Shown here: positions 1-8,590 of the stretch, piece after piece | Numbering within the stretch: the stretch's first letter is position 1 | Layout of the letters: each line of letters starts with the position of its first letter | Assembly (NCBI GenBank): GCA_937915375.1 | Contig: CALDMO010000037.1 | Span: 1 to 53,583, forward strand | DNA: 53,583 bases | Reading direction: 5' to 3' | Origin: an uncultured Marvinbryantia sp. | Lineage (GTDB): Bacteria > Bacillota > Clostridia > Lachnospirales > Lachnospiraceae | Notes under the pieces: model-generated | The model's database searches: none | What the model was told of the DNA's origin: nothing | Seen by the model: the letters and a program-made list of their open reading frames with translations, nothing else | Translations under genes and position numbers: made by a program

Positions 1-50
1 ATCGCCCATTCTTATCATAGAAGATCATATTTACAGACTTTTCTTCATAG

Positions 51-356
51 TCTCTTCCTTCCAATCTCTATATACAGCTTTCCGAAAATAAAATTGGTAT
101 GATTATGAACAGCAATGCCTCAAAAAGTAATGGGATCCGTCTGCTTTCGCAAAAATATAACATTCCCAGGGAAAATATCATTGCTTTTGGCGACGATTAC
201 AATGATATCGATATGCTTACATTTTGTGGACAGGGAATTTGCGTAGAAAACGCTGCCTCTGAAATAAAAGTACATGCAACCTCCGTATGTGATACCAACG
301 AAAATGACGGCGTTGCCAAATGGATTGAAAAAAATCTTCTTTCTTTTTCAGCATAG
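51..356 (+). pseudogene. HAD (Cof-type) phosphatase, C-terminal remnant
   Basis: The reading frame encodes the last third of a Cof/HAD-IIB phosphatase. A KSNGIRLLSQ segment is followed by the motif FGDDYNDIDML, which carries the Mg2+-binding aspartates of HAD motif IV, and then by the usual tail. The only ATG (99) lies in the middle of the fold. The same frame continues upstream but meets TAG at 48-50 and again at 16-18, although the stretch between those stops (KIIFTDF) still looks like family sequence. The HAD core (motif I DxD) is missing, so this is read as a decayed gene or one broken by frameshifts. If more of the gene lies left of the window it may be longer. A functional 85-aa protein is unlikely. 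Confidence 0.6.
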
Positions 357-391
357 AAAAAACAGCAGCAAACGCCGCTGTTTTTTCTATG
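352..391. terminator. Bidirectional intrinsic terminator
   Basis: A 15-bp perfect inverted repeat (CATAGAAAAAACAGC and its complement) has an A-run on the left and a T-run on the right. It would stop the HAD remnant on the + strand and the ZIP gene on the - strand, whose stop codons flank it. Confidence 0.85.
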
Positions 392-420
392 TTTCCGCAA
401 ATTCTCCTGCTTTAATTCCT

Positions 421-1197
421 CTACCCCAGCGCCACATCGAGCACCATCATCACCACAAATCCAAGCGCAGCGCCAATTGTTCCGATATTAGAATGATCCC
501 CTGCCTGTGATTCCGGTATCAATTCTTCCACGACCACATAAATCATCGCCCCTGCCGCAAAGGAAAGGAAATACGGCAAAAACGGTACGACCATTTCTGC
601 CAGCATCAAGGTGATAAATGCCGCGATCGGCTCCACAATGCCGGACAGAGAACCAAAAATAAACGCTTTCCACTTTTTAAAGCCTTCGCTGCGAAGCGGC
701 ATAGAAATAATCGCCCCCTCCGGAAAATTCTGGATTGCAATTCCCAGAGACAGCACCAGCGCACTGGCCCATGTAATTCCGGTCTGCGCCACCTCTGCTC
801 CCGCATAGGCAACACCAACCGCCATTCCTTCCGGAATGTTATGCAGCGTCACTGCCAAAAGCAGCATCGTCGCACGCGGCAGTTTTGCGGATACGCCCTC
901 TGGACTGTTGCCTTTCAAATGCAGATGCGGAATAAAAGTGTCCAGTAAAAGTAAAAACAAAATTCCCAGCAGAAAGCCAACGGCCGCCGGGATCCAGGCA
1001 ATCTTCCCCTGCTCCTGTGCCATCTCAATGCCCGGGATCAAAAGCGACCACACAGAAGCGGCAATCATCACACCGGCCGCAAATCCAAGCAACGCCTTCT
1101 CCAGTTTCGGATGAATCTTTCCTCTCATAAAAAATACCATACCTGCGCCAAGTGTTGTTCCTGCAAACGGTATGAGCAGACCAACAAATTTTTCCAT
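421..1197 (-). CDS. ZIP family metal (zinc/iron) transporter
   Basis: This is a 258-aa integral membrane protein of the ZIP family, which imports divalent metals such as Zn2+ into the cytoplasm. About eight hydrophobic helices are visible. The two metal-site helices carry the diagnostic motifs LHNIPEGMAVG and IQNFPEGAIIS (conserved His-Asn-x-Pro-Glu-Gly). The start at 1197 was chosen because GGGAGG lies 7 nt upstream; an upstream in-frame ATG at 1236 has no ribosome site. It resembles ZupT/GufA-type members. The gene stands alone, with a bidirectional terminator after its stop. The substrate cannot be told from sequence. Confidence 0.9.
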   Translation of the reverse strand: MEKFVGLLIPFAGTTLGAGMVFFMRGKIHPKLEKALLGFAAGVMIAASVWSLLIPGIEMAQEQGKIAWIPAAVGFLLGILFLLLLDTFIPHLHLKGNSPEGVSAKLPRATMLLLAVTLHNIPEGMAVGVAYAGAEVAQTGITWASALVLSLGIAIQNFPEGAIISMPLRSEGFKKWKAFIFGSLSGIVEPIAAFITLMLAEMVVPFLPYFLSFAAGAMIYVVVEELIPESQAGDHSNIGTIGAALGFVVMMVLDVALG

Positions 1198-1317
1198 ACA
1201 GCGTCCTCCCATTTTCTCTGTAATTAGTATATGCATTATTTTTTATTATGCCTTTTCCGGGCAAAATTCGCAAGCATGATCTTAACCAAAAACGATTTTC
1301 TTCAAAACTCCATACTA

Positions 1318-2076
1318 TTACACACTCATATGCTTTAAAACAATTTCCCTGGCTCTGCGTGCCTCTTCTTTTGTCAGCTCCGGTATTCCCTCCAGAGGAT
1401 ATGCCATTCCCAGCTCCTCATATTTCTTTTTCCCTAATGTGTGATACGGCAGGATATCCAGTCCTTTTACATTGCTCCACCGTGAAATCAGATGCCCCAA
1501 CTGCGCCAACTCTTCTTCCAGGTCCGTGATTCCCGGCACTGCTACATGGCGAATGATCACCGGCACTTTTGCCTGCTCCAGCACATCCGCAAACGCCAAG
1601 ACCGGTTCCTGACTTTGCCCGGTCAGCTGCCTGTGCTCTGCCGTCAAACTGTGCTTAATATCCAAAAGTACCAGATCCGTAACCGCAAACAGTTTTTCAT
1701 AGGCAGCCTTTTTCTTTTCCGTATAAACAATACCGGAAGTATCCAGGCAAGTGTGGATGTCCTTTTCCTTTGCTTTTGTAAATAATTCCGTCAAAAAAGC
1801 CAGCTGCAACAGCGGCTCCCCACCGGTTGCGGTAATGCCGCCCCGATGATAAAAGGATCGATTGCGCGCAAACTCCTGCAGCAAACTTTCCGCAGTGCGC
1901 TCCGTCCCGCCTACCAGACTCCATGAATCCGGATTATGACAATAACGGCAGCGCATCGGACAACCCTGAAAAAAGATTACAAAACGAACTCCGGGACCGT
2001 CCACGGTCCCGAAGCTCTCAGTAGAATGGATTCTTCCGGTAAGCTCTTTCTTTTCCATACGCTCATAGTTCTCCAT
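1318..2076 (-). CDS. pflA: Pyruvate formate-lyase activating enzyme (radical SAM)
   Basis: This 252-aa radical-SAM enzyme uses a [4Fe-4S] cluster and S-adenosylmethionine to abstract a hydrogen from the glycine of pyruvate formate-lyase, creating the glycyl radical. The CxxxCxxC cluster motif is present as CPMRCRYC after the family signature STESFGTVDGPG, and GGEPLLQ follows further on. Length matches the family. It is the last gene of the PFL operon, and its start overlaps the end of the glycyl-radical gene by 14 bp, which implies translational coupling. An alternative ATG at 2058 has GGAG 12 nt upstream; either start leaves the fold intact. Confidence 0.95.
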   Translation of the reverse strand: MENYERMEKKELTGRIHSTESFGTVDGPGVRFVIFFQGCPMRCRYCHNPDSWSLVGGTERTAESLLQEFARNRSFYHRGGITATGGEPLLQLAFLTELFTKAKEKDIHTCLDTSGIVYTEKKKAAYEKLFAVTDLVLLDIKHSLTAEHRQLTGQSQEPVLAFADVLEQAKVPVIIRHVAVPGITDLEEELAQLGHLISRWSNVKGLDILPYHTLGKKKYEELGMAYPLEGIPELTKEEARRAREIVLKHMSV

Positions 2077-2344
2077 GAAACGTACGAGAAATCACCTCAT
2101 CCTGCTGTTCTTTTGTCAGTTTACTAAAGTTCACCGCATACCCGGAAACACGCACGGTAAGCTGCGGATACTTTTCCGGGTGTGCCTGCGCGTCCAGTAA
2201 CGTTTCTTTTGAAAAGACATTCACATTCAGATGATGCCCACCCTTTTCCGTATAACCGTCCAAAAGATGAACGAGATTATCTACCTGCTCCGCGCTGACT
2301 TCCTGCTGCTTATTTTTCTGTTTGTTTTCCTTTTTCTGCTCCAT
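2063..2344 (-). CDS. grcA: Stand-alone glycyl-radical domain of pyruvate formate-lyase (GrcA-like)
   Basis: This 93-aa protein corresponds to the C-terminal glycyl-radical domain of PFL. A Lys/Gln-rich leader of about 20 residues is followed by GGHHLNVNVF, PEKYPQLTVRVSGYAVNF and a SLTKEQQ-like end. RVSGYA contains the glycine that carries the radical. In ordinary PflB this sequence is fused to the catalytic body. Here it is a separate gene 25 nt downstream of a body that lacks it, with its own strong AAGGAGGAA ribosome site and an in-frame stop just ahead of the ATG, so it is translated separately. E. coli GrcA (YfiD) is a spare domain for damaged PflB; here it is probably obligatory. Confidence 0.9.
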   Translation of the reverse strand: MEQKKENKQKNKQQEVSAEQVDNLVHLLDGYTEKGGHHLNVNVFSKETLLDAQAHPEKYPQLTVRVSGYAVNFSKLTKEQQDEVISRTFHGEL

Positions 2345-2369
2345 TTTCTTCCTCCTTCATTCTCCTATG

Positions 2370-4475
2370 CTATCTGTTTTCCAATTCTTCCACCATCAAA
2401 TTTATTTCCCCGCAGGCACAGTCAGGCTCCATAGAAAATGCCAGATCATCCAGCCGCAGTTCATTGAAAAGCACCTGGTCTTCCTTTCCGAGTGCCCCCG
2501 GGATAATAGAAAACGTATTAGAAATCCCATCCTGCGCATCCATAAACGGCAGTTTTGAAACAGAAGCGAGCGAAGCTACCGCCCCATGACTGTCACGGTT
2601 ATGCATCGGATTCGCCCCCGGCGCAAACGCTTCCCCTGCCTTTCTGCCATCCGGCGTTGCCCCGGTTGCCTTGCCGTAAACCACATTCGAGGTGATCGTC
2701 AAAATAGATGTCGTGGCTATACTGCCGCGATACGTGTGATTCGATTTGATTGCCGTCATAAACTCATGCACCACATCATAGGCAATACTGTCCACCCGGT
2801 CATCGTCATTACCAAATTTCGGAAACTCTCCTTCCACCTGATAATCCGTAACAATACCGTTTTCATCTCGGATCGTTTTTACTTTTGCATATCGAATCGC
2901 AGAAAGAGAGTCTGCAACAACCGACAATCCGGCGATTCCAGTCGCAAACCATCTGGTTACATTTTTATCATGAAGCGCCATCTGCAGTCGTTCATAAGAA
3001 TATTTATCATGCATGTAATGAATGATATTCAAAGTATTAACATACACCCCTGCCAGCCAGTGCATCATATCTGAAAAACGTTCCCGCACCTCCTCATACT
3101 CCAGATATTCAGAAGTAATCGGACGGTATTTCGGCCCTACCTGTTTCTTTGAGATTTCATCCACACCGCCGTTAATCGCGTAAAGCAGGCATTTCGCCAG
3201 GTTCGCGCGCGCTCCGAAAAACTGCATTTCTTTGCCGACGCGCATAGAAGAAACACAGCACGCAATCGCGTAATCATCCCCATGCGTAACGCGCATCAAA
3301 TCATCATTTTCATACTGAATCGAAGACGATAAAATAGACATTTTTGCGCAGTAGCGTTTGAACTGTTCCGGCAGGCGCAGCGACCACAAAACAGTCAGAT
3401 TCGGTTCCGGCGCTGTGCCCAGATTACTGAGCGTATGAAGAAATCGAAATGACATTTTCGTGACAAGCGCTCTGCCATCTATCCCTACTCCGCCGATGGA
3501 TTCTGTCACCCAGGTCGGATCACCAGAAAACAACGCGTTGTATTCCGGTGTGCGCGCAAATTTTACCAGACGCAGCTTCATCACAAAATGGTCGATCAGC
3601 TCCTGCACCTCTTCTTCCGTCACAGTTCCTTCCTGCAAATCCCTCTGTGCGTAAATATCAAGAAATGTCGAGGTTCGTCCCAGCGACATCGCCGCGCCGT
3701 TTTGCTCCTTGATTGCTGCCAGATATCCGAAATACAACCACTGAACTGCCTCCTGCAGATTTTTTGCCGGACCGGAAATATCAAAGCCATATATCTTTCC
3801 CAGCTGCTTTAATTCTTTTAAGGCTTTTATCTGTTCAGAAAACTCTTCCCGTTCACGCGTCACTTCGGAGTACATGGTATCCCCGGTACTTTCTTTTTGG
3901 CGTTGCTTATCCGCAATCAAGCGATCCACACCGTAAAGTGCCACACGACGGTAATCCCCGATAATACGCCCTCGTCCGTAAGCATCCGGCAGCCCCGTAA
4001 TAATGTGACTGGAACGACAGGCACGCATCGTCGACGTATACGCGTCAAACACGCCGTCATTGTGTGTTTTCCGATGTTTCATAAAAAAATCTGCGATTTC
4101 CGTACTTACCTGATAACCGTTTTCCTCACAGGCCTTTATTGCCATGCGAATGCCCCCATACGGCTGCAGGGAACGTTTAAACGGTTTATCCGTCTGGAAA
4201 CCAACAATTTTTTCTCTCTCCTTATCCAAATATCCAGGACCGTGGGATGTAATTGTCGAAATTACTTCCGTGTCCATATCCAAAACACCGCCCTTTTTTT
4301 GCTCTTCCTTGGAAAGCTCCAGCACTTGCTCCCACAATTTTTTTGTTGCTTCCGTCGGTCCTTCCAGAAACGACTCATCCCCCTCATACGGCGTATAGTT
4401 TCGCTGTATAAAATCACGTACATTAATTTCTTTTACCCATGCCCCTTCTTCAAAGGAGCGCCATGCTTCTTCCAT
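2370..4475 (-). CDS. pflB: Pyruvate formate-lyase catalytic body lacking the glycyl-radical domain
   Basis: This 701-aa protein is clearly formate C-acetyltransferase, which converts pyruvate and CoA to acetyl-CoA and formate. The adjacent catalytic cysteines appear in IACCVSSMRVG, and the family blocks SSHIITGLPDAYGRGRIIGD and FAPGANPMHNRD are present. The family is normally about 740-790 aa and ends with the RVSGYA radical site; this protein stops after FSIIPGALGK plus about 35 unrelated residues including CACGE. The missing domain is the next gene. Different frames and an intervening in-frame stop rule out a single simple frameshift. GGAGG precedes the start by 6 nt. It is first in the operon with the radical domain and the activase. 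Confidence 0.93.
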   Translation of the reverse strand: MEEAWRSFEEGAWVKEINVRDFIQRNYTPYEGDESFLEGPTEATKKLWEQVLELSKEEQKKGGVLDMDTEVISTITSHGPGYLDKEREKIVGFQTDKPFKRSLQPYGGIRMAIKACEENGYQVSTEIADFFMKHRKTHNDGVFDAYTSTMRACRSSHIITGLPDAYGRGRIIGDYRRVALYGVDRLIADKQRQKESTGDTMYSEVTREREEFSEQIKALKELKQLGKIYGFDISGPAKNLQEAVQWLYFGYLAAIKEQNGAAMSLGRTSTFLDIYAQRDLQEGTVTEEEVQELIDHFVMKLRLVKFARTPEYNALFSGDPTWVTESIGGVGIDGRALVTKMSFRFLHTLSNLGTAPEPNLTVLWSLRLPEQFKRYCAKMSILSSSIQYENDDLMRVTHGDDYAIACCVSSMRVGKEMQFFGARANLAKCLLYAINGGVDEISKKQVGPKYRPITSEYLEYEEVRERFSDMMHWLAGVYVNTLNIIHYMHDKYSYERLQMALHDKNVTRWFATGIAGLSVVADSLSAIRYAKVKTIRDENGIVTDYQVEGEFPKFGNDDDRVDSIAYDVVHEFMTAIKSNHTYRGSIATTSILTITSNVVYGKATGATPDGRKAGEAFAPGANPMHNRDSHGAVASLASVSKLPFMDAQDGISNTFSIIPGALGKEDQVLFNELRLDDLAFSMEPDCACGEINLMVEELENR

Positions 4476-4533
4476 ATCTGCCTCCTGTATATTCCCTTAC
4501 AGTCCAGTTGCAAAGTGAAAGCCTTTTTATATC

Positions 4534-4570
4534 AAAAAAAGACTTCTGGCTGTATTCTTTCCAAAAGTCT
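4534..4570 (-). terminator. Intrinsic terminator after the AlaX-like gene
   Basis: On the - strand AGACTT...AAGTCT forms a short stem followed by seven T residues. It separates the upstream editing-protein gene from the PFL operon. Confidence 0.55.
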
Positions 4571-4598
4571 CTTTGCTTATTCTCTGCTATTCCTTTAT

Positions 4599-5822
4599 TC
4601 ATCTGGCATCAAAAAAATCTTCAATCTCGCTGCGCGATGCCATCACACTACCTTGTACAAAAAACGGTTTTCCGCCGCCTCTGCCATTCAAGCAGCGGTT
4701 TAATTCTCTAACAAGTTCCCGCAGATCGCCGCCTGTCTGCCCAATTGCATATTTATAACCGTTCTGATCATCCCCGGAGCAAACTACACATCTGCCGCCG
4801 CAGTTTTCCATTACTGCCGAAGCCAGCCGACGCACACTGTCAGAGGAAAGCTGTTCCTCAAATAACAATACGTCTCCGGCATCCGCCAACTGCTTTGCTT
4901 TTGCGGCAAACAGCTCCGCTTCCATCCTCCCGGCACGCAGGGATGTTTTCTGTTCTGCCTCCTTTAAGCGCAGCACTGCCTCCGCAGTCTGAAGCGGTTT
5001 CACGGAAAGCGCCACAGAAATCCGATGATTTTGTCTGCTGATTTTACTGACATATTCATAGGCTCGTCTGCCGCAGAGCATCTCCAACCGCACACCGCCT
5101 TTAAACCGTTCTGAAGAAAGTAGCTTAATCAGTCCTATTTCCCCTGTTTGCTTTACATGTGTACCGCAGCAGGCACACACATCCGCCCCTGGAAAAGTAA
5201 CAACACGCACCGTTCCGTGCAGTTCTTTTTTACTTCGATATTCCACCGCCTTTGCCTCTTCCTCCGTGTAGCAGACAATATCTGTCGGAACGTTCGCCCA
5301 TACAACAGTATTTGCCCGTTCCTCTATCAGATCCATCTGTTCGCGCGTCAATTCGCCGCTCAAATCGATCGTCAGCACATCCTTTCCCATGTGGAAACCA
5401 ACATTGTCATAGCCGAACGCTTCATGAATAAGTCCGCTGACAATGTGCTCCCCGGAATGATTCTGCATCAGATCAAAGCGAAAATCCCAGTCAATCTGCC
5501 CTGTTATGCGCGTGCCCGGCAAAAGAGGCTGGTCCGCGTAATGAATGATCTCACCGTCTTTTTCATGCGTATCCAAAATACGGATATCGTTCCCTCCATC
5601 TGTCGTATCACCCTTTTGACAGTTGTCATCTTCCTTTTCACAGCAGCTTTCCACTTTTATCTCATACATCCATCCCCGGTCCCCCGGCTGACCGCCTCCC
5701 TCCGGATAAAAGGCTGTGCGATCCAGTACGATCTCATAGCCTTTCTTGCCTTCCCTACAGGAAAGAACGACCGCCTCAAATTCTTTACAGTATGCGTCTT
5801 CATAATATAATTTTTCTGTCAT
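4599..5822 (-). CDS. AlaX-type alanyl-tRNA editing protein with DHHA1 domain
   Basis: This 407-aa protein resembles the editing half of alanyl-tRNA synthetase. The N-terminal part has the AlaRS second-domain fold (RTAFYPEGGGQPGDRG). The zinc site residues are HSGEH near residue 120 and the CxxxH of CCGTH near residue 217. The C-terminal part is DHHA1-like and ends in a Gly-rich GRGGGKPFFVQG motif. Such AlaX-L proteins hydrolyse Ser- or Gly-tRNA(Ala) in trans. No synthetase core is present. An unusual insert near residues 56-75 contains CC and C residues. A GGGGAAG ribosome site precedes the ATG. The gene appears to be its own unit. Confidence 0.88.
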   Translation of the reverse strand: MTEKLYYEDAYCKEFEAVVLSCREGKKGYEIVLDRTAFYPEGGGQPGDRGWMYEIKVESCCEKEDDNCQKGDTTDGGNDIRILDTHEKDGEIIHYADQPLLPGTRITGQIDWDFRFDLMQNHSGEHIVSGLIHEAFGYDNVGFHMGKDVLTIDLSGELTREQMDLIEERANTVVWANVPTDIVCYTEEEAKAVEYRSKKELHGTVRVVTFPGADVCACCGTHVKQTGEIGLIKLLSSERFKGGVRLEMLCGRRAYEYVSKISRQNHRISVALSVKPLQTAEAVLRLKEAEQKTSLRAGRMEAELFAAKAKQLADAGDVLLFEEQLSSDSVRRLASAVMENCGGRCVVCSGDDQNGYKYAIGQTGGDLRELVRELNRCLNGRGGGKPFFVQGSVMASRSEIEDFFDAR

Positions 5823-5952
5823 CTTATCTTCCCCTATATATCAATTTTTATCCGCTAAATCTTTTTAACAACTTGTCCTATTTTCATTATCACGTTTATT
5901 ATACTTGCCGCTCCCTAATCTTTCAACCACTTTACACATTCTGTCACACTGC

Positions 5953-5986
5953 AAAAAACGGGAAGTCCCGTTAGAAAGACTTCCCG
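5953..5986 (-). terminator. Intrinsic terminator after copA
   Basis: CGGGAAGTC and GACTTCCCG form a 9-bp stem with a 10-nt loop, followed on the - strand by six T residues. It lies 47 nt after the copA stop. Confidence 0.85.
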
Positions 5987-6032
5987 CTGTTTTATCCAAT
6001 CATTTTCCGTCCTTACCGCTTTCACATATCCT

Positions 6033-6242
6033 TTAGCGGATAGCCGTCACTTCATAATCCTGCGCTTCCACCGCACTCTTTAATACGTCGTCTGCCACTT
6101 CGGAAGCCATTTTTACAACGGCCGTACCGTTTTCATGGCTGACGATCGCCTCCTGTACACCCTCTATTCCTTCCAGCGTCTTTTTCACTCTTGCCTCACA
6201 GTGACCGCACATCATTCCTTTGATCTCCATTGTTTTTTCCAT
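6033..6242 (-). CDS. Possible independently initiated CopZ-like copper chaperone (in frame within copA)
   Basis: Within copA an in-frame ATG at 6242 is preceded by AAGGAGA with an 8-nt spacer. Translation from it gives 69 residues, the usual length of free CopZ, carrying the copper motif MMCGHC and the complete ferredoxin-like heavy-metal domain. A TAA in the -1 frame sits 4 nt before the ATG, the spacing expected for two tandem genes. Whether this start is used is inference; the sequence shows only the signals. The alternative is that the domain is made solely as the C-terminus of CopA. Confidence 0.4.
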   Translation of the reverse strand: MEKTMEIKGMMCGHCEARVKKTLEGIEGVQEAIVSHENGTAVVKMASEVADDVLKSAVEAQDYEVTAIR

Positions 6243-8555
6243 TGTCTTACTCTCCTTTTCTTTCTTCTTTTTTAGTTTTTTATCTTTATGCGCATCATAC
6301 ATGGAAAAGAAATTCAGTCTCAGCGCATTGCTCACCACACAGAAGCTGGACAAACTCATCGCCGCTGCCCCGAACATCGGATTTAATTTCCATCCTAATA
6401 AAGGATACCACAATCCGGCTGCCAGAGGAATCCCAATCGCATTATAGAAAAATGCCCAAAACAGATTTTCATGAATGTTACGCAAAGTTGCCCTGCTAAG
6501 ACGAATTGCTGCTGGAACGTCACTCAATCTGCTCTTCATCAGAACAACATCGGCCGCGTCGATTGCAATATCGGTTCCCGCACCGATCGCGATACCGATA
6601 TCCGCTCTGGTGAGCGCCGGCGCATCATTTATACCGTCACCGACCATTGTCACTCTGCCTTTTTCTTTCAGGGATCGAATCACCGCTTCCTTTCCATCCG
6701 GCAGTACTCCGGCAATCACCTCATCCACACCGGCCTGTTTGCCAATAGCCTTTGCGGTGCGCTCATTATCACCAGTCAGCATCACAACGTGAATGCCCAT
6801 ATTTTGTAATTCTTTAATTGCCTGCGGACTATCCTCTTTCATCACATCTGCCACAGCGATAATTCCCATAAGCCTGCCATCCTCACTGAAAAACAACGGA
6901 GTTTTTCCCTGAGAGGCCATTTCTTCTGCCGCATTTCGGATCGCATCTGGAATAACCGCCTGACTTTCAATAAACTTCCGGTTTCCTCCGGCCAGCTTTT
7001 TACCGTTTAGGGTTCCGGTCAAACCGTTTCCGGCTACTGCCGTAAACGCGTCTACTTCTTCTTTAATCAGATTTCTATCCTCGCCAAGTGTAATGATTGC
7101 CCGTGCCAGCGGATGTTCGCTTTTCTGTTCCAAACAAAATGCTGCCCATAAAAGTTCCTCTTCCGTATAACCTTCTGCAGTCACAATATCCGTCACAGTC
7201 GGCTCACCGCTTGTAATCGTACCGGTTTTATCAAGCGCAACGATCTCTGTTTTTCCGGTCTCTTCCAGAGAAACCGCTGTCTTAAACATAATGCCATGTT
7301 TCGCACCCATCCCGTTACCGACCATAATTGCCACCGGCGTTGCCAGACCAAGCGCACACGGACAGCTGATCACCAACACAGAAATTCCCATCGCAAGCGC
7401 AAATCCGACTGTCTTTCCGGCAAGCAGCCAGATTATGATTGTAACCACAGCAATTGCGATTACCACTGGAACGAATATACCAGAAACCCTATCTGCTACC
7501 TTTGCAATCGGCGCTTTTGTCGCAGCCGCATCACTGACCATCTGAATAATCTGGGAAAGAGTGGTGTCCTGTCCGACACGCGTTGCCTCACAGCGCAAAA
7601 AGCCTGACTGATTTAAGGTTGCCGCAGAAACCATATCCCCTTTTGCCTTATCCACCGGAATGCTCTCGCCGGTCAGCGCTGATTCATTGACCGCGCTTAT
7701 CCCGTCCAATACCATTCCATCCACCGGAATATTTTCTCCCGGACGTACTACAAACTGATCCCCGATGCGTACCTGCTCAATCCCAACTTCCGTTTCCACG
7801 CCGTTTCGGATAACCGTCGCCGTTTTCGGAGCCAGCTTCATCAGGCTTTTTAATGCATCCGTCGTTTTCCCCTTAGAGCGCGCTTCCAACATTTTCCCAA
7901 CGGTAATCAGTGTTAATATCATCGCCGCCGATTCAAAATAAAATTCATGCATAAAGCTCATTACGCCCGCCATATCTGCGTGCATCTGCGCATCCGTCAT
8001 GGCAAACAGCGCGTAAACACTGTATCCGTAGGACGCACCCGCACCGAGCGCTACCAGCGTATCCATGTTTGGCGCTTTGTGAAGCAGTCCTTTAATACCG
8101 CTGATGAAAAACTTCTGATTGACCACCATAACCGCCGTCGTAAGAAGCAGCTGTATCAGTCCCATTGCCACATGATTGTCCGCCAAAATCCGCGGCAGCG
8201 GCCAATTCCACATCATATGTCCCATCGAAACATACATCAGCGGAAGCAGCAGTGCCAAAGAAGCAATCAAACGGCGTTTCATGCGCGGTGTTTCTTTATC
8301 CTCCAAAACGCTTTCATAGTCTGGGGACTGTGCCGAACCCCCGGCTGGATTGCCGGCTCCTTTTAATGCAGCGCCATATCCTGCCTCCTCAACCGCCTGA
8401 ATAATCTGTTGTGCGTCCGCCGTTCCTTCTACACCCATAGAGTTGGTTAAAAGACTGACCGAACAGCTCGTCACACCCGGCACTTTCCCGACCGCTTTTT
8501 CCACGCGGGCGCTGCAAGCAGCGCAGCTCATACCGGTCACATTATATTGTTCCAT
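6033..8555 (-). CDS. copA: Copper-exporting P1B-type ATPase with C-terminal CopZ-like domain
   Basis: This 840-aa P-type ATPase pumps Cu+ out across the membrane. In order it has an N-terminal heavy-metal domain (GMSCAAC), membrane helices, the transport motif CPC at residues 398-400, the phosphorylation site DKTGT at Asp442, the hinge GDGINDAPAL, further helices, a Lys-rich linker, and a second heavy-metal domain (GMMCGHC) that makes up the last 69 residues. A second HMA at the C-terminus is unusual. The linker contains A AAA AAG, a -1-frame TAA at 6249-6247, an AGGAGA site and an ATG at 6242, so a separate 69-aa CopZ could also be made (see findings). It lies 35 nt after csoR in the same operon. 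Confidence 0.95.
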   Translation of the reverse strand: MEQYNVTGMSCAACSARVEKAVGKVPGVTSCSVSLLTNSMGVEGTADAQQIIQAVEEAGYGAALKGAGNPAGGSAQSPDYESVLEDKETPRMKRRLIASLALLLPLMYVSMGHMMWNWPLPRILADNHVAMGLIQLLLTTAVMVVNQKFFISGIKGLLHKAPNMDTLVALGAGASYGYSVYALFAMTDAQMHADMAGVMSFMHEFYFESAAMILTLITVGKMLEARSKGKTTDALKSLMKLAPKTATVIRNGVETEVGIEQVRIGDQFVVRPGENIPVDGMVLDGISAVNESALTGESIPVDKAKGDMVSAATLNQSGFLRCEATRVGQDTTLSQIIQMVSDAAATKAPIAKVADRVSGIFVPVVIAIAVVTIIIWLLAGKTVGFALAMGISVLVISCPCALGLATPVAIMVGNGMGAKHGIMFKTAVSLEETGKTEIVALDKTGTITSGEPTVTDIVTAEGYTEEELLWAAFCLEQKSEHPLARAIITLGEDRNLIKEEVDAFTAVAGNGLTGTLNGKKLAGGNRKFIESQAVIPDAIRNAAEEMASQGKTPLFFSEDGRLMGIIAVADVMKEDSPQAIKELQNMGIHVVMLTGDNERTAKAIGKQAGVDEVIAGVLPDGKEAVIRSLKEKGRVTMVGDGINDAPALTRADIGIAIGAGTDIAIDAADVVLMKSRLSDVPAAIRLSRATLRNIHENLFWAFFYNAIGIPLAAGLWYPLLGWKLNPMFGAAAMSLSSFCVVSNALRLNFFSMYDAHKDKKLKKKKEKESKTMEKTMEIKGMMCGHCEARVKKTLEGIEGVQEAIVSHENGTAVVKMASEVADDVLKSAVEAQDYEVTAIR

Positions 8556-8590
8556 CTAATTCACCTCGTCTCTTTTCTATAATCCCCCAA

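Noticed and set aside
3897..4703. 268-codon + strand frame opposite the PFL gene
   Set aside because: Shadow of a well-conserved gene; no ribosome site and no family similarity.
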